A stretch of 46,419 bases of DNA from an uncultured Clostridia bacterium (GCA_934754445.1 CAKVHZ010000008.1:1-46419), one strand, 5' to 3'. Positions 6,821-15,228 are shown, counted from the first letter of the stretch. Numbers and translations are program-made. Notes: generated by a model not told the origin, from the sequence alone.

Positions 6821-7833
6821 TACTCTTCTACTCCAACTTGTTTAGAAAATTCACTTTCAAATTTCTCTAGAATGTTACTATTTTTAAATTCTTTTGCTTG
6901 ATTAATCGCTCCCACAATAGCCTTATAACTACTTGAGCCATGAACTTTAATAAGTGGTTTTTTAAGGCCTAACATCATAGAACCACCTTGGCCATTAATA
7001 TCTAATTGCTTTTTCATATTTTTGAAAGCTTTTTTCATAAAAAATGCACCTATTTTGCAACTAAATGATTTTTTTATTTCACTTTTTAGCATATTTAATA
7101 CAAGTTTTGTAGCACCTTCTGTTCCTTTTAATAAAACGTTACCAGCAAAACCATCACAAATAACCACATCAGACTTACCACTTAAAAAATCTTTTGCTTC
7201 TAAATTTCCTATAAAATTTATTGGCATTTCTTTTAACAATTTATAAGTTTCTTTTGTTAATTCATTACCTTTATTTTCTTCTGTTCCGTTATTTAATAAT
7301 GCTATTCTAGGTTTTTTAATCCCCATTATTTCTTTTAAATAAATATGGCTCATTAATGCAAAATGACATAAATTAATAGGTTTACAGTCAACATTTGCTC
7401 CACAATCCATAAGCATAACTTTTCCGCCTTCTATTGTAGGAAGCATTGGACAAAGAGCTGGCCTACTAACTCCTTTGATTCTACCTATTTTTAAAAATCC
7501 ACCAGTTAAAACAGCACCAGTGCTACCACCCGAAATTAATGCATCATAATCGCCATTTTTTAAGTTTTCAAGCCCTACAACCAAACTACTATTAGTTTTT
7601 TCTTTTATTGCTTTTGTAGGAATATCATTACAACTAATTTCTTCCTGCGCATTTATTATTTTAATTTGATTTTCATCGTATTTATATTTTTTTAGTTCGC
7701 TAACAATTTCATCAACTCTACCAACAAAAGTAACTTCAATGTCTTTATCTTTTTTAACACTTTCTATTCCTGCTTCAACTACTTCTTTATACCCTTTATC
7801 TAATCCTAAACAATCTAATAAAATTTTTAACAT
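6820..7833 (-). CDS. plsX: Phosphate acyltransferase PlsX
   Basis: 337-aa enzyme that converts acyl-ACP to acyl-phosphate, the first step of phosphatidic acid synthesis in Firmicutes. Family segments include SSLVVGLENLKNGDYDALISGGSTGAVL, LPTIEGGKVMLMDCGANVDC and VICDGFAGNVLLKGTEG. The N-terminus lacks the usual MKIAVDAMGGD form and reads MLKILLDCLGLDKG, a diverged version of the same strand. It has its own promoter and is coupled to rnc. Confidence 0.95.
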   Translation of the reverse strand: MLKILLDCLGLDKGYKEVVEAGIESVKKDKDIEVTFVGRVDEIVSELKKYKYDENQIKIINAQEEISCNDIPTKAIKEKTNSSLVVGLENLKNGDYDALISGGSTGAVLTGGFLKIGRIKGVSRPALCPMLPTIEGGKVMLMDCGANVDCKPINLCHFALMSHIYLKEIMGIKKPRIALLNNGTEENKGNELTKETYKLLKEMPINFIGNLEAKDFLSGKSDVVICDGFAGNVLLKGTEGATKLVLNMLKSEIKKSFSCKIGAFFMKKAFKNMKKQLDINGQGGSMMLGLKKPLIKVHGSSSYKAIVGAINQAKEFKNSNILEKFESEFSKQVGVEE

Positions 7834-7865
7834 ACTCTACCCTTTCAATAAATATTTTATATTAA

Positions 7866-7894
7866 ATTATAAACTAACAAAGCATAAATGTCAA
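7866..7894 (-). promoter_or_regulatory. Sigma-A promoter of plsX-rnc
   Basis: Perfect consensus on the minus strand: TTGACA (7894-7889), 17-bp spacer, TATAAT (7871-7866). It sits between the rpmF terminator and plsX, with the ATG about 33 nt further on, so plsX is a separate transcription unit from rpmF. Confidence 0.85.
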
Positions 7895-7933
7895 ACATAT
7901 TATTAAAATGCTACTCAACACAATTTTATGCAT

Positions 7934-7967
7934 AAAAAAACACTTTAAACCACATTGATTTAAAGTG
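7934..7967 (-). terminator. Intrinsic terminator of rpmF
   Basis: Stem CACTTTAAA/TTTAAAGTG (7967-7959 with 7949-7941), 9-nt loop, followed by seven T on the minus strand. It lies about 25 nt after the rpmF stop codon. Confidence 0.85.
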
Positions 7968-7990
7968 CTATAAACTAAATTAATTAAACA

Positions 7991-8185
7991 TTATTCAGCT
8001 TTATCTTTTTTAGACATATCTACTACTTGTTCACCTTTATAGTAACCACAATGACCGCAAACTTGGTGTGGTAATGTATATTCGTGACAATGTGGACATT
8101 TTACTACATTTGGAGCAGAAATTTTCCAATTAGCTTTTCTACTATCTCTTCTTGCTCTACTAACCTTAACTTTAGGAACTGCCAT
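7991..8185 (-). CDS. rpmF: 50S ribosomal protein L32, zinc-binding form
   Basis: 64 aa from the Met of MAVPKVKVSRARRDSRKA, the standard L32 start, with GAGGTG at a suitable distance; the ORF extends upstream only through a GTG that overlaps this site. The zinc ribbon is complete, with four Cys in CPHCHEYTLPHQVCGHCG. A short acidic-basic tail ends the protein. rpmF next to plsX is a conserved arrangement, but the DUF177 (YceD) gene that usually precedes rpmF is missing. Confidence 0.96.
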   Translation of the reverse strand: MAVPKVKVSRARRDSRKANWKISAPNVVKCPHCHEYTLPHQVCGHCGYYKGEQVVDMSKKDKAE

Positions 8186-8225
8186 ATATTTCACCTCACA
8201 TTGATTTTTATAATTTTACCTAGAG

Positions 8226-8254
8226 AGTATAAAGTATAATTTAACTTTTGTCAA
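8226..8254 (-). promoter_or_regulatory. Sigma-A promoter of rpmF
   Basis: Minus strand: TTGACA (8254-8249), 17-bp spacer, TATACT (8231-8226), about 41 nt before the rpmF ATG. Confidence 0.8.
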
Positions 8255-8301
8255 TAAAATTTTACATTTTTTTTAATTTTTAAATTTTTGTGGCATTAAA
8301 A

Positions 8302-9495
8302 TTAGCCTTTTACAATATTTTTTGTTTCTCTAGCAATTACCAATTCTTCATTGGTAGGAATTACATAAACTTTAACTTTACTATCTTTTGTTGATATTTC
8401 AGTTGCAGGTTTACGAACTGTTTGTTTATTTTTTTCTTCATCTATTTTTAAACCAAGATAAGTAAAGTTTTTCATAACTTCGTGCCTTAATTCAGGAGAA
8501 TTTTCTCCAATACCTGCAGTAAATACTATTGCATCTACACCATTTAAAACGCCAACATAACTAGCAATATGCTTAGTTATTGTATAACACATCATATCCA
8601 TAGCAAGACGAGCATTTTCGTTTGTTTTTAAAGAACTTTCAATATCTCTACTATCACTACTAAAACCGCTAATACCAAGTAACCCACATTGTTTATTTAA
8701 GAATGTTGTAACTTCCTTAATATCCCAGCCGGTTTTTTTCATAATAAATTCAATAATAGATGGGTCTAAGTCACCACTACGAGTTCCCATCATAACACCT
8801 GCTAGTGGAGTAAATCCCATAGTAGTATCTACACATTTACCACCATCAATAGCAGAAATGCTTGCACCATTACCAATATGGCAAGTAATTATTTTTGTTT
8901 CTTCTATAGGTTTACCTAACATTTTTGCTGCTTCTTCACTAACAAACTGGTGGCTTGTTCCGTGGAAACCATATTTACGAATTTTGTATTCTGTATAAAA
9001 ATGTTGTGGAATTGCATACATATATGCTTTTTTAGGCATTGTTTGATGGAATGCTGTATCAAACACTGCAACATTAGGAATTTTAGGTGCAACTTGTTGA
9101 CATGCTTCTATACCAATAATATTTGCAGGAGCATGAAGTGGAGCAAGTTCTACATTATCTTTTAAAACTTTCATAACTTCATCGTTAATAATGGTTGCAT
9201 CACTATATTCACCACCATGAACGCATCTATGACCAAACGCATCAATTTCATTAATATCTTTAATAACACCCATTTTTTCATCAGTTAAACAATTTAAAAC
9301 CATTTGAATTGCTACTGCATGATTTTTAATAGGTTTTTCAATTTCAAAAACTTCGCCTTTTGCTTTGTGAGTTAATTTAGAACCATCTAAATTTATTCTT
9401 TCAACTAATCCTTTTGCAATAACGCTTTCATCGTCCATATTTAATAATTGGTATTTTAAACTAGAACTACCACAATTAATAACTAATATTTTCAT
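8302..9495 (-). CDS. ackA: Acetate kinase
   Basis: 397-aa enzyme interconverting acetyl phosphate + ADP and acetate + ATP, the substrate-level ATP step of acetate fermentation. The N-terminal ILVINCGSSSLKYQLL phosphate-binding motif, GFHGTSHQFVSEEAA, CHIGNGASISAIDGGKCVDT and the C-terminal FTAGIGENSPELR are conserved. The length is standard. No phosphotransacetylase gene lies next to it. It has its own promoter and is divergent from tmcAL; AGGAG precedes the ATG. Confidence 0.98.
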   Translation of the reverse strand: MKILVINCGSSSLKYQLLNMDDESVIAKGLVERINLDGSKLTHKAKGEVFEIEKPIKNHAVAIQMVLNCLTDEKMGVIKDINEIDAFGHRCVHGGEYSDATIINDEVMKVLKDNVELAPLHAPANIIGIEACQQVAPKIPNVAVFDTAFHQTMPKKAYMYAIPQHFYTEYKIRKYGFHGTSHQFVSEEAAKMLGKPIEETKIITCHIGNGASISAIDGGKCVDTTMGFTPLAGVMMGTRSGDLDPSIIEFIMKKTGWDIKEVTTFLNKQCGLLGISGFSSDSRDIESSLKTNENARLAMDMMCYTITKHIASYVGVLNGVDAIVFTAGIGENSPELRHEVMKNFTYLGLKIDEEKNKQTVRKPATEISTKDSKVKVYVIPTNEELVIARETKNIVKG

Positions 9496-9525
9496 AAACT
9501 CTCCTAAACTAAATTTTCTAAATAA

Positions 9526-9554
9526 ATTATATTTGATTTTTCTTTTTTTTGCAA
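9526..9554 (-). promoter_or_regulatory. Sigma-A promoter of ackA
   Basis: Minus strand: TTGCAA (9554-9549), 17-bp spacer, TATAAT (9531-9526), about 30 nt before the ackA ATG. Confidence 0.7.
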
Positions 9555-9571
9555 CTAAATTAATTAATCTG

Positions 9572-9607
9572 TTGGAATTTTTTTTATTTTATTATAAACT
9601 TTTATTA
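9572..9607 (+). promoter_or_regulatory. Probable leaderless promoter of tmcAL
   Basis: TTGGAA (9572-9577) and TATAAA (9593-9598) with a short 15-bp spacer. The -10 box ends 8 nt before the ATG at 9607, which is where transcription should begin, and no Shine-Dalgarno sequence is present. The upstream box is weak, so the promoter call rests mainly on the -10 position. Confidence 0.45.
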
Positions 9608-10830
9608 TGAAACGACAAAATAACAAAACAATTTGTGCTATTATTTGTGAATACAACCCTATGCACACAGGCCATGTATTTTTAATAAATGAAGCAAAAA
9701 AATTAACTGGATGCGACTATATGGTAGGATTAATGAGTGGCAACTTTAGTCAGCGTAGTGAGCCTTGCATTTTAGACAAATTTTCTAGGGCTGAAATAGC
9801 TTGCAAAAATGGGCTAGATTTAGTATTAAATTTACCCACAATTTTTTGCACAAATAATGCTGAAATTTTTGCCTTATCTTCAATTAAAATTTTAAATAAT
9901 TTAAACATTAATTTTTTAGCTTTTGGTGTTGAAACTTTAAATGAAGAATCCTTTTTTGAACTTGCTAAATTTTTAAATAACGAACCAAAAAAATTTAAAA
10001 CTCTTTTAAAACAAAATTTAAAAAATGGAAAAAATTATAAACAAACCTTAAATGAAACTTTAATAAATTATAAAGAAAATTTTTCAAAAAATTTACAAGA
10101 AAATTTAGAAGATATTTTAACAAAATCTAACAACATTTTAGCACTTGAATATGTTAAAAGTTTATTAAAAACAAAAAGTAGAATTAAACCCATTTTTATA
10201 AAAAGAGTTGATAATTATATTAACAAAAAAGTCATAGAAAATTTTGCTAGTAGCACAAAAATTCGAGAAGAAATTTTAAATAATAAAATAGAAAATATTA
10301 AAGAATTTTTACCACAAAATTCACTAAATTATTTTGAAAATATTTCCATTAATTTTGAACTATTTTATAATCTTATTTTATATGAAATTAAAACAAAAAA
10401 TTTAAACGATTTAAAACAAATTTATTCCGTAAATGAAGGACTTGAAAACAAATTAAAATTAGAAGCAAGCAAAACAAATGATTATAATGAATTTATTAAA
10501 AACTTAAATTCAAAAAGATATAAGCAAAATAAAATAAATGCTATTTTGTTAAATTCATTATTAGGAATTACCCACAAACTTGTAAACAAAATTTATACCA
10601 CAAAAACTAATATTTATATTAAAATTCTTGCAAAAAACAAGCAAAATGCTGATATTTTAAGTGTAATTAACACTAAAAACTTAATTATTAGAAAAAATGA
10701 TATTAATAAAATTAAATATAATAGTTTTAATAAACACATATATTTAGTCGAAAACAAAGCCATTTCGGTTTACAATTTAATTGCAAAAACTAGTTTACTA
10801 GAAAATGATATTTATAATAAAATGAAATGA
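9607..10830 (+). CDS. tmcAL: tRNA(Met) cytidine acetate ligase TmcAL (YlbM)
   Basis: 407-aa nucleotidyltransferase-fold enzyme that uses acetate and ATP to form N4-acetylcytidine at the wobble base of elongator tRNA-Met. The HIGH-like motif is HTGH in CEYNPMHTGHVFLINEAKK; LMSGNFSQRSEPCILDKFSRAEIA follows, and the FASSTKIREEI segment near residue 215 matches the family. The C-terminal half is very Asn/Lys/Ile-rich. It lies divergent to ackA, a neighbour seen in other Clostridia, and is followed closely by ylbJ. Confidence 0.93.
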   Translation: MKRQNNKTICAIICEYNPMHTGHVFLINEAKKLTGCDYMVGLMSGNFSQRSEPCILDKFSRAEIACKNGLDLVLNLPTIFCTNNAEIFALSSIKILNNLNINFLAFGVETLNEESFFELAKFLNNEPKKFKTLLKQNLKNGKNYKQTLNETLINYKENFSKNLQENLEDILTKSNNILALEYVKSLLKTKSRIKPIFIKRVDNYINKKVIENFASSTKIREEILNNKIENIKEFLPQNSLNYFENISINFELFYNLILYEIKTKNLNDLKQIYSVNEGLENKLKLEASKTNDYNEFIKNLNSKRYKQNKINAILLNSLLGITHKLVNKIYTTKTNIYIKILAKNKQNADILSVINTKNLIIRKNDINKIKYNSFNKHIYLVENKAISVYNLIAKTSLLENDIYNKMK

Positions 10831-10837
10831 ATTTTCA

Positions 10838-10848
10838 TATAATAGATT
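10838..10848 (+). promoter_or_regulatory. Possible leaderless -10 box of ylbJ
   Basis: A perfect TATAAT (10838-10843) ends 5 nt before the ylbJ ATG. There is no Shine-Dalgarno sequence between tmcAL and ylbJ and no clear -35 box, so this may be an independent leaderless start or a chance A/T match. Confidence 0.35.
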
Positions 10849-12024
10849 ATGAAAATAGCAGTTTTAAAATTAAATAAAAATAAAAAAATATTAAGCAAAA
10901 TTAATAGTTATAAAAAGCAAATTTTTATTACTATTTTTTTATTAACTTTTTCACTACTTTTTGTAATAAATTCTTCGAAATATATCTCTGTTACAATAGA
11001 CGGAATTTTACTATACGGAACAAAAATTTTGCCCACTCTTCTTCCCTTCTTTTTCGTTACAAAAATTCTATCTAATTTTAATTTTATTTATGCTGTTTGT
11101 AATCAATTTTCTTTTCTTACAAAATTGTTATTTAACACAAAAGCAATAAGTTCTTACATATTTTTTATGAGTATAATTTCAGGGTATCCTGTTGGAGCAA
11201 AACTCACCACAGAATTTTATGAAAACAAAATTATAGATAAAAATGATGCTCAAAAAATTTTATCTTTTTGTTCAACTTCAGGCCCACTTTTCATTATAGG
11301 AACTGTTGGCGTTGGATTTTTTTATAATCAGTTTTTAGGCATTATTATCTTTTTAATTCATGTAATTTCTAGTATTTTAAATGGCATAATTTATAGAAAT
11401 TTAGGTAGTAGAAAAATAGTAAAATTTTCGAGTAAAAAAGGCGTAAAAAATGATGGCAAAATAGACGATAATTTTAATGCTAAATTAGATGAAAAAATAG
11501 ATGTAAAACATGATAAAAATTTATGCCAAAATTTAGATGAAAATTTAGTAAAAAATAATAGTAATATTATTAAAAATTTAAACATTGAAAACACAAAAAT
11601 TAATGACAAAAATTTCTCACTTCAAGAGTGTATGTATAGTAGTATTCAATCAGTTTTGATTGTTGGTGGATATATAATAATTTTTTATGTTTTAATTCAA
11701 ATTTTACTTGACTATAACATACTATCTCCACTTATAAATTTACTAAATCTTTTAGGTTTGCCACCCATTCAATCTAAGGGCTTATGTGCAGGACTAATTG
11801 AAATTACAAAAGGCATTAGTATATTAAGCACAAGTTCAAATATTAAACTAAATTTCATCATATCTAATTTTCTAATAAGTTTTTCAGGAGTTAGTATTTT
11901 AATGCAAGCAAATGCCTTTTTAGACAAAATAAATATAAATAAAAAACTGTATGTTTTACAAAAATTTACTCATGGAGTTATATCGTTAGTTTTAAGTATT
12001 ATCGTTAGTTTATTTATCTTTTAG
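10849..12024 (+). CDS. ylbJ: Sporulation integral membrane protein YlbJ
   Basis: 391-aa multi-pass membrane protein of the YlbJ/nucleoside-recognition (Gate) type, known from spore-formers where it is needed for normal spore cortex. The core ISGYPVGAKLTTEFYENKIID followed by SFCSTSGPLFIIGTVGVGFF is the strongest match; the second Gate repeat lies around LLGLPPIQSKGLCAGLIEITKG. A soluble Asn/Asp/Lys-rich insert of about 65 residues (about 195-260) separates the two halves. Start is the first ATG, without a visible ribosome binding site. It follows tmcAL by 18 nt. Confidence 0.88.
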   Translation: MKIAVLKLNKNKKILSKINSYKKQIFITIFLLTFSLLFVINSSKYISVTIDGILLYGTKILPTLLPFFFVTKILSNFNFIYAVCNQFSFLTKLLFNTKAISSYIFFMSIISGYPVGAKLTTEFYENKIIDKNDAQKILSFCSTSGPLFIIGTVGVGFFYNQFLGIIIFLIHVISSILNGIIYRNLGSRKIVKFSSKKGVKNDGKIDDNFNAKLDEKIDVKHDKNLCQNLDENLVKNNSNIIKNLNIENTKINDKNFSLQECMYSSIQSVLIVGGYIIIFYVLIQILLDYNILSPLINLLNLLGLPPIQSKGLCAGLIEITKGISILSTSSNIKLNFIISNFLISFSGVSILMQANAFLDKININKKLYVLQKFTHGVISLVLSIIVSLFIF

Positions 12025-12121
12025 TTTAATATAATTTTAATAATAAAGTTTAACCATTTATGAATTTAATTAATAAAACTTTAATCAATTAAGACTTTTA
12101 ATTAATTTACTTAAAATAAAC

Positions 12122-12156
12122 AAAAAAAGAATGCTACCAAACAGGTAACATTCTTT
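12122..12156. terminator. Bidirectional terminator between ylbJ and the 249-aa gene
   Basis: A 13-bp stem, AAAGAATG-N-TACC paired with its complement (12126-12138 and 12144-12156), with one G-U pair in the minus-strand RNA and a 5-nt loop. Seven T follow on the minus strand and a T-rich stretch follows on the plus strand. Confidence 0.8.
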
Positions 12157-12173
12157 AATATTTTTAATTATTA

Positions 12174-12923
12174 TTAAGCAGATTTCTTAGAATAATAATT
12201 CATTAATTCACTTTTAATATCTTTAAGTGGTAATCTTAAACAAGCATATTTATCAGCTAAGATATCTAGCACTGTAATAAAAGCATTTACAATGTTTAAA
12301 TCTTCATATTTCATGCTGTAAATTATGTTTTTAATTATATAATTTAAAGTTTCTTTGTCGTTAGATTTAATTCTTCTTTCTACTACAATATTATCTAGCA
12401 TTTGATTTAAATAAGTAGTTAAATTAGTAAAAATAGTATTTACAACTTTTTTTTCAGGAATAACTTCAGTAGGTTTTTCTTCTATTTCTTCTTCCCCAAA
12501 AAAGTAATCTAAAATTGCATTTTTAAAAGGAACTAACATTGCTTCAGCAAAAGTTACATAATCTGATGCTTTTTCCGTTTTTGCAAAGTTTTCTCTTATA
12601 AAATCAAAGAAATTTATTCGTTTGGCATCACATTCTACTAAAAAGCAAAAAACTAGTGCGACTACTTTGTTTTTATCGGTAGGCATATTAAATTTGCCAT
12701 AATTTAGTTTATTATCGGCTTTTGCAAGTTTTAATTCATTTTCAAAATTAAAATTACTTAATGTGCTTTTAATATAATTATATAAAGTTTGATTTTGTGC
12801 TATAAGTTTTAAAATATTTGAAATTTTTATATCCGCCAAAATGAATTTACCATTAATTAATCCATCAACACTATTAAAAAATTCATTTAACTTTATAGAT
12901 TCTTCTTCTGTTAAATTTTGCAT
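12174..12923 (-). CDS. Conserved-looking hypothetical protein, helical
   Basis: 249 aa, no signal peptide and no membrane segment. The protein is mostly predicted helix: an N-terminal part (residues 1-140) with LTEEESIKLNEFFNSVDGLI, an acidic hinge around EEEIEEKPTEVIPEKK, and a C-terminal helical part ending LPLKDIKSELMNYYSKKSA. I do not recognise the family. It has its own extended -10 promoter and a shared terminator, so it is a monocistronic unit convergent with ylbJ and divergent from the DUF4364 gene. Confidence 0.7.
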   Translation of the reverse strand: MQNLTEEESIKLNEFFNSVDGLINGKFILADIKISNILKLIAQNQTLYNYIKSTLSNFNFENELKLAKADNKLNYGKFNMPTDKNKVVALVFCFLVECDAKRINFFDFIRENFAKTEKASDYVTFAEAMLVPFKNAILDYFFGEEEIEEKPTEVIPEKKVVNTIFTNLTTYLNQMLDNIVVERRIKSNDKETLNYIIKNIIYSMKYEDLNIVNAFITVLDILADKYACLRLPLKDIKSELMNYYSKKSA

Positions 12924-12941
12924 ATAATCTCTCCTACTTTA

Positions 12942-12969
12942 ATTATAGCACATTTTTTTAATTTGTAAA
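12942..12969 (-). promoter_or_regulatory. Extended -10 promoter of the 249-aa gene
   Basis: Minus strand: TTTACA (12969-12964), 16-bp spacer, TATAAT (12947-12942) preceded by TGC, which makes an extended -10 element. The ATG with its AGGAG site is about 19 nt downstream. Confidence 0.65.
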
Positions 12970-13022
12970 ATGTTTTATTTACTTTTATTAAATTTTATGA
13001 TAAAATAATTTTAGGAGTTTTT

Positions 13023-13571
13023 ATGAATTTTAGACCAGATACAATGCAAAGTAAACTTATACTTTTATATGTTTTTGATAAAATTGAAATTGCACTAACA
13101 GAAAACACAATTATGGATATTTGTTGGAGTAGAAACAATTGGCTTAATTATATGGAAATTGTAGATATTATGCCAAGTTTAATTGAAATGAAATTTTTAT
13201 ATAAAACGAAAGATGCTGATGGCGAAGAAAGATTTATTATAACCGAACTTGGACGAAATTGTTTAGAGCATTTTTACTATCAAATTCCTGAAAAAACAAG
13301 AGAAGAAATAACTGAATTTTGTAAAAATAACCGAATGGAACTTAAAAGGTCGCAAGAATATGTTTCAAATTTTATTAAAGTAAATGATGATACATATGTT
13401 GCAAATTTGAAAATTAAAGATATTAGCGAAGTCAATACTGTTGATATTAAAATAAAATTCAATAATCGAAATCAAGCAGTTGAAGCTTGCAAAACTTGGA
13501 AGAAAAATGCTCCATTTATTTATGAAGCACTTTATGAAAATTTAAGCGAAAAAGAAACGACTCAAAAATAA
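13023..13571 (+). CDS. DUF4364 family protein
   Basis: 182 aa. The N-terminal part SKLILLYVFDKIEIALTENTIMDI, then YMEIVDIMPSLIEMKFLYK and FIITELGRNCLEHF, reads like a winged-helix fold and matches the DUF4364 pattern common in Clostridia. The C-terminal part contains a mixed alpha/beta region (KVNDDTYVANLKIKDISEVNTVDIKIKF, broken). No known ligand or target; a DNA-binding role is inference from the fold. AGGAG lies 5 nt before the ATG. The gene stands alone. Confidence 0.75.
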   Translation: MNFRPDTMQSKLILLYVFDKIEIALTENTIMDICWSRNNWLNYMEIVDIMPSLIEMKFLYKTKDADGEERFIITELGRNCLEHFYYQIPEKTREEITEFCKNNRMELKRSQEYVSNFIKVNDDTYVANLKIKDISEVNTVDIKIKFNNRNQAVEACKTWKKNAPFIYEALYENLSEKETTQK

Positions 13572-13644
13572 TTAAAAATTATAGAAATTAAATATAATTA
13601 AAATCTAAATCCATTGTAAAAATAATTGATTTTATATAAATATT

Positions 13645-13679
13645 AAAAAAACATATTGAGATAATTCAATATGTTTTTT
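13645..13679. terminator. Bidirectional terminator between DUF4364 and DUF4279 genes
   Basis: A stem of about 14 bp (13646-13659 with 13666-13679), core ACATATTGA/TCAATATGT plus an A/T base, 6-nt loop. The A-run and T-run on its two sides let it act in both directions between two convergent genes. Confidence 0.8.
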
Positions 13680-13680
13680 A

Positions 13681-14184
13681 TTAAACATAAAAATCAAAAT
13701 CTACACTTGCGTTTAAATCGTGTAAAGCATCAATTGTTTTTTGTGTCAAGTTTATACATGGTTTTTCATTTAAATCAGTAAATATTATACAAAATTCACA
13801 CTCTCCTTCAAATGAATTTAAAATATTCGGCAAATCTTTAAAAATTTCTTTCATCTTTAGAACATAAACTTCAAACTCATCACCAGTGTAAATTTCGTTC
13901 AAATCTTTTGTGCGATACCACATTTTAGCTGTTTTATTTTTACCTTTACTATCTTTAAGCGATGTTAATTTATAAGGCTCTAAATTGAAATTTTTGCTTA
14001 GTTTATAAACATCAACATCACTTTTAAACCTAATATGAAAACTAAAATGATATGTTACTCTATTTTTTATTGCTTTTTCTTTATCTTCTTCACACCATGA
14101 TTTATTTAAGTCTTTTTTTAATGTAAAAAAAGTGCTTTCCAAATTGTTTTCATAGTTATTATTATCTAATTTATTTATCTCCAT
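13681..14184 (-). CDS. DUF4279-like hypothetical protein
   Basis: 167 aa, soluble. The pattern of a beta-rich N-terminal half (NRVTYHFSFHIRFKSDVDVY), a central W-containing segment (TAKMWYRTKDLNE), a helix (VYVLKMKEIFKDLPNIL) and the closing NLTQKTIDALHDLNASVDFD is like DUF4279 proteins, which end in a similar Asp-Phe/Leu-Asp-Tyr stretch. The family has no established function and is often found near toxin-immunity loci; nothing of that type is seen here. It has its own promoter. Confidence 0.6.
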   Translation of the reverse strand: MEINKLDNNNYENNLESTFFTLKKDLNKSWCEEDKEKAIKNRVTYHFSFHIRFKSDVDVYKLSKNFNLEPYKLTSLKDSKGKNKTAKMWYRTKDLNEIYTGDEFEVYVLKMKEIFKDLPNILNSFEGECEFCIIFTDLNEKPCINLTQKTIDALHDLNASVDFDFYV

Positions 14185-14200
14185 ATTCTCTCCTATTAAA

Positions 14201-14230
14201 ATTATAAATAAATTAATTAAAATATGTCAA
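14201..14230 (-). promoter_or_regulatory. Sigma-A promoter of the DUF4279-like gene
   Basis: Minus strand: TTGACA (14230-14225), 18-bp spacer, TATAAT (14206-14201). It begins within a few bases of the T-run of the preceding terminator. Confidence 0.75.
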
Positions 14231-14232
14231 AT

Positions 14233-14258
14233 AAAAAAATGGCATATGCCATTTTTTT
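14233..14258 (-). terminator. Perfectly palindromic terminator of the DUF2188-like gene
   Basis: A 26-nt perfect palindrome: seven A, TGGC, ATAT, GCCA, seven T. The end of the stop codon of the upstream gene is part of the stem. Confidence 0.85.
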
Positions 14259-15174
14259 ATTGCTTTTGAAATTTACCATTCTTTTTATGAACAACAACTT
14301 TCATTTCTTCGTTATTTTCTTCCATTGCTTTTAAAATGTCTAGTGCTTCTTGTTTAGTTTTAACTCTTCTTATTGTTCTACCAGCACCATCTTTACGAAT
14401 AACCCAACTAGAATTATCTTTTTCATAAATTAAACGATATTTAGCATTTTTAACTACTTTCTTTTCTTCTTCATTTAAAGTTTCTTCGCTGTTTTCTTCT
14501 TTCGCTAATTCTTCTTTAACTTCTTCTTTTTTAGGTTTTGTAGTTTTGTTTTTATTTTCTTTAGTTTCTACTGATTTTTCTTCAGTTTTTTTGCTTGATT
14601 TTTTAACTGGTTTTTTAGATGTCTCTTTTTCGTCTTCTTTTTTAACTTCTTTATTTTCTTCAGCATTTTCAGTTTCGGCTACTTTAACAACACTATCTAA
14701 TTTTTCTTCAGTTTTGTTTTCTTCTTTTGCTATTTCTTTTTTGCTTGTTTTTTTAGTATTCTTAGCATTTTCTTTTTTAGGTTCTTCTTCAACTTTTTCT
14801 TCAACCTTATTATCACTAACAGTTGTTGCTTTTTTAGTTACTTTGCTTTTTTCAGTTTTTTTAGTTGATTTTGCTTTTGTAGATTTTTTATTAGTTTTTG
14901 CTTTTACGTCTTTGTTTTCTTTTTCATCGGGCTCTATAATCCTAACTTCATTTTCACCCTTTTCATCTTGAGACTTAACATCTTTTGTTTCTACCTTTTC
15001 TTCATTTTCGGCTTGATTATCATCTTGTTTGTTTTCTTCTTTTAATGTTTTTGCTTTTTTATTCTTGTTTACACAAACTAACACAATGCAAACAATTAGT
15101 GCTACTAAGGCTACGCAAAATACGATGAAAACCCACAAGTTTGTAGTAAATAATTTTTCAAAAAATTCTTTCAT
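14257..15174 (-). CDS. Membrane-anchored Lys/Glu-rich protein with DUF2188-like C-terminus
   Basis: 305 aa from the Met of MKEFFEKLFTTNLWVF, chosen because AGGAG precedes it; an in-frame upstream Met has no such site. Residues 12-34 (LWVFIVFCVALVALIVCIVL) form one membrane helix. Residues 40-235 are a low-complexity Lys/Glu/Thr linker like a charged stalk. The last 60 residues (YRLIYEKDNSSWVIRKDGAG, RRVKTKQEALDILKAM, KVVVHKKNGKFQ) match the DUF2188 pattern of short proteins with a W-x-I/V and a final HxxxGK. Orientation is not certain; the positive residues right after the helix suggest the long tail is cytoplasmic. Confidence 0.75.
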   Translation of the reverse strand: MKEFFEKLFTTNLWVFIVFCVALVALIVCIVLVCVNKNKKAKTLKEENKQDDNQAENEEKVETKDVKSQDEKGENEVRIIEPDEKENKDVKAKTNKKSTKAKSTKKTEKSKVTKKATTVSDNKVEEKVEEEPKKENAKNTKKTSKKEIAKEENKTEEKLDSVVKVAETENAEENKEVKKEDEKETSKKPVKKSSKKTEEKSVETKENKNKTTKPKKEEVKEELAKEENSEETLNEEEKKVVKNAKYRLIYEKDNSSWVIRKDGAGRTIRRVKTKQEALDILKAMEENNEEMKVVVHKKNGKFQKQ

Positions 15175-15199
15175 AATGTTCTCCTTATAAATATAATTT

Positions 15200-15228
15200 A
15201 TTATAACATTAAACGACAAAATTTTCAA
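15200..15228 (-). promoter_or_regulatory. Sigma-A promoter of the DUF2188-like gene
   Basis: Minus strand: TTGAAA (15228-15223), 17-bp spacer, TATAAT (15205-15200), about 26 nt before the chosen ATG. It lies inside the upstream in-frame extension, supporting the shorter start. Confidence 0.75.

Noticed and set aside
14546..14971. A 141-aa hydrophobic open frame on the plus strand
   Set aside because: It is the antisense shadow of the Lys/Glu-rich stalk (AAA/GAA codons read as TTT/TTC on the other strand) and has no ribosome binding site.
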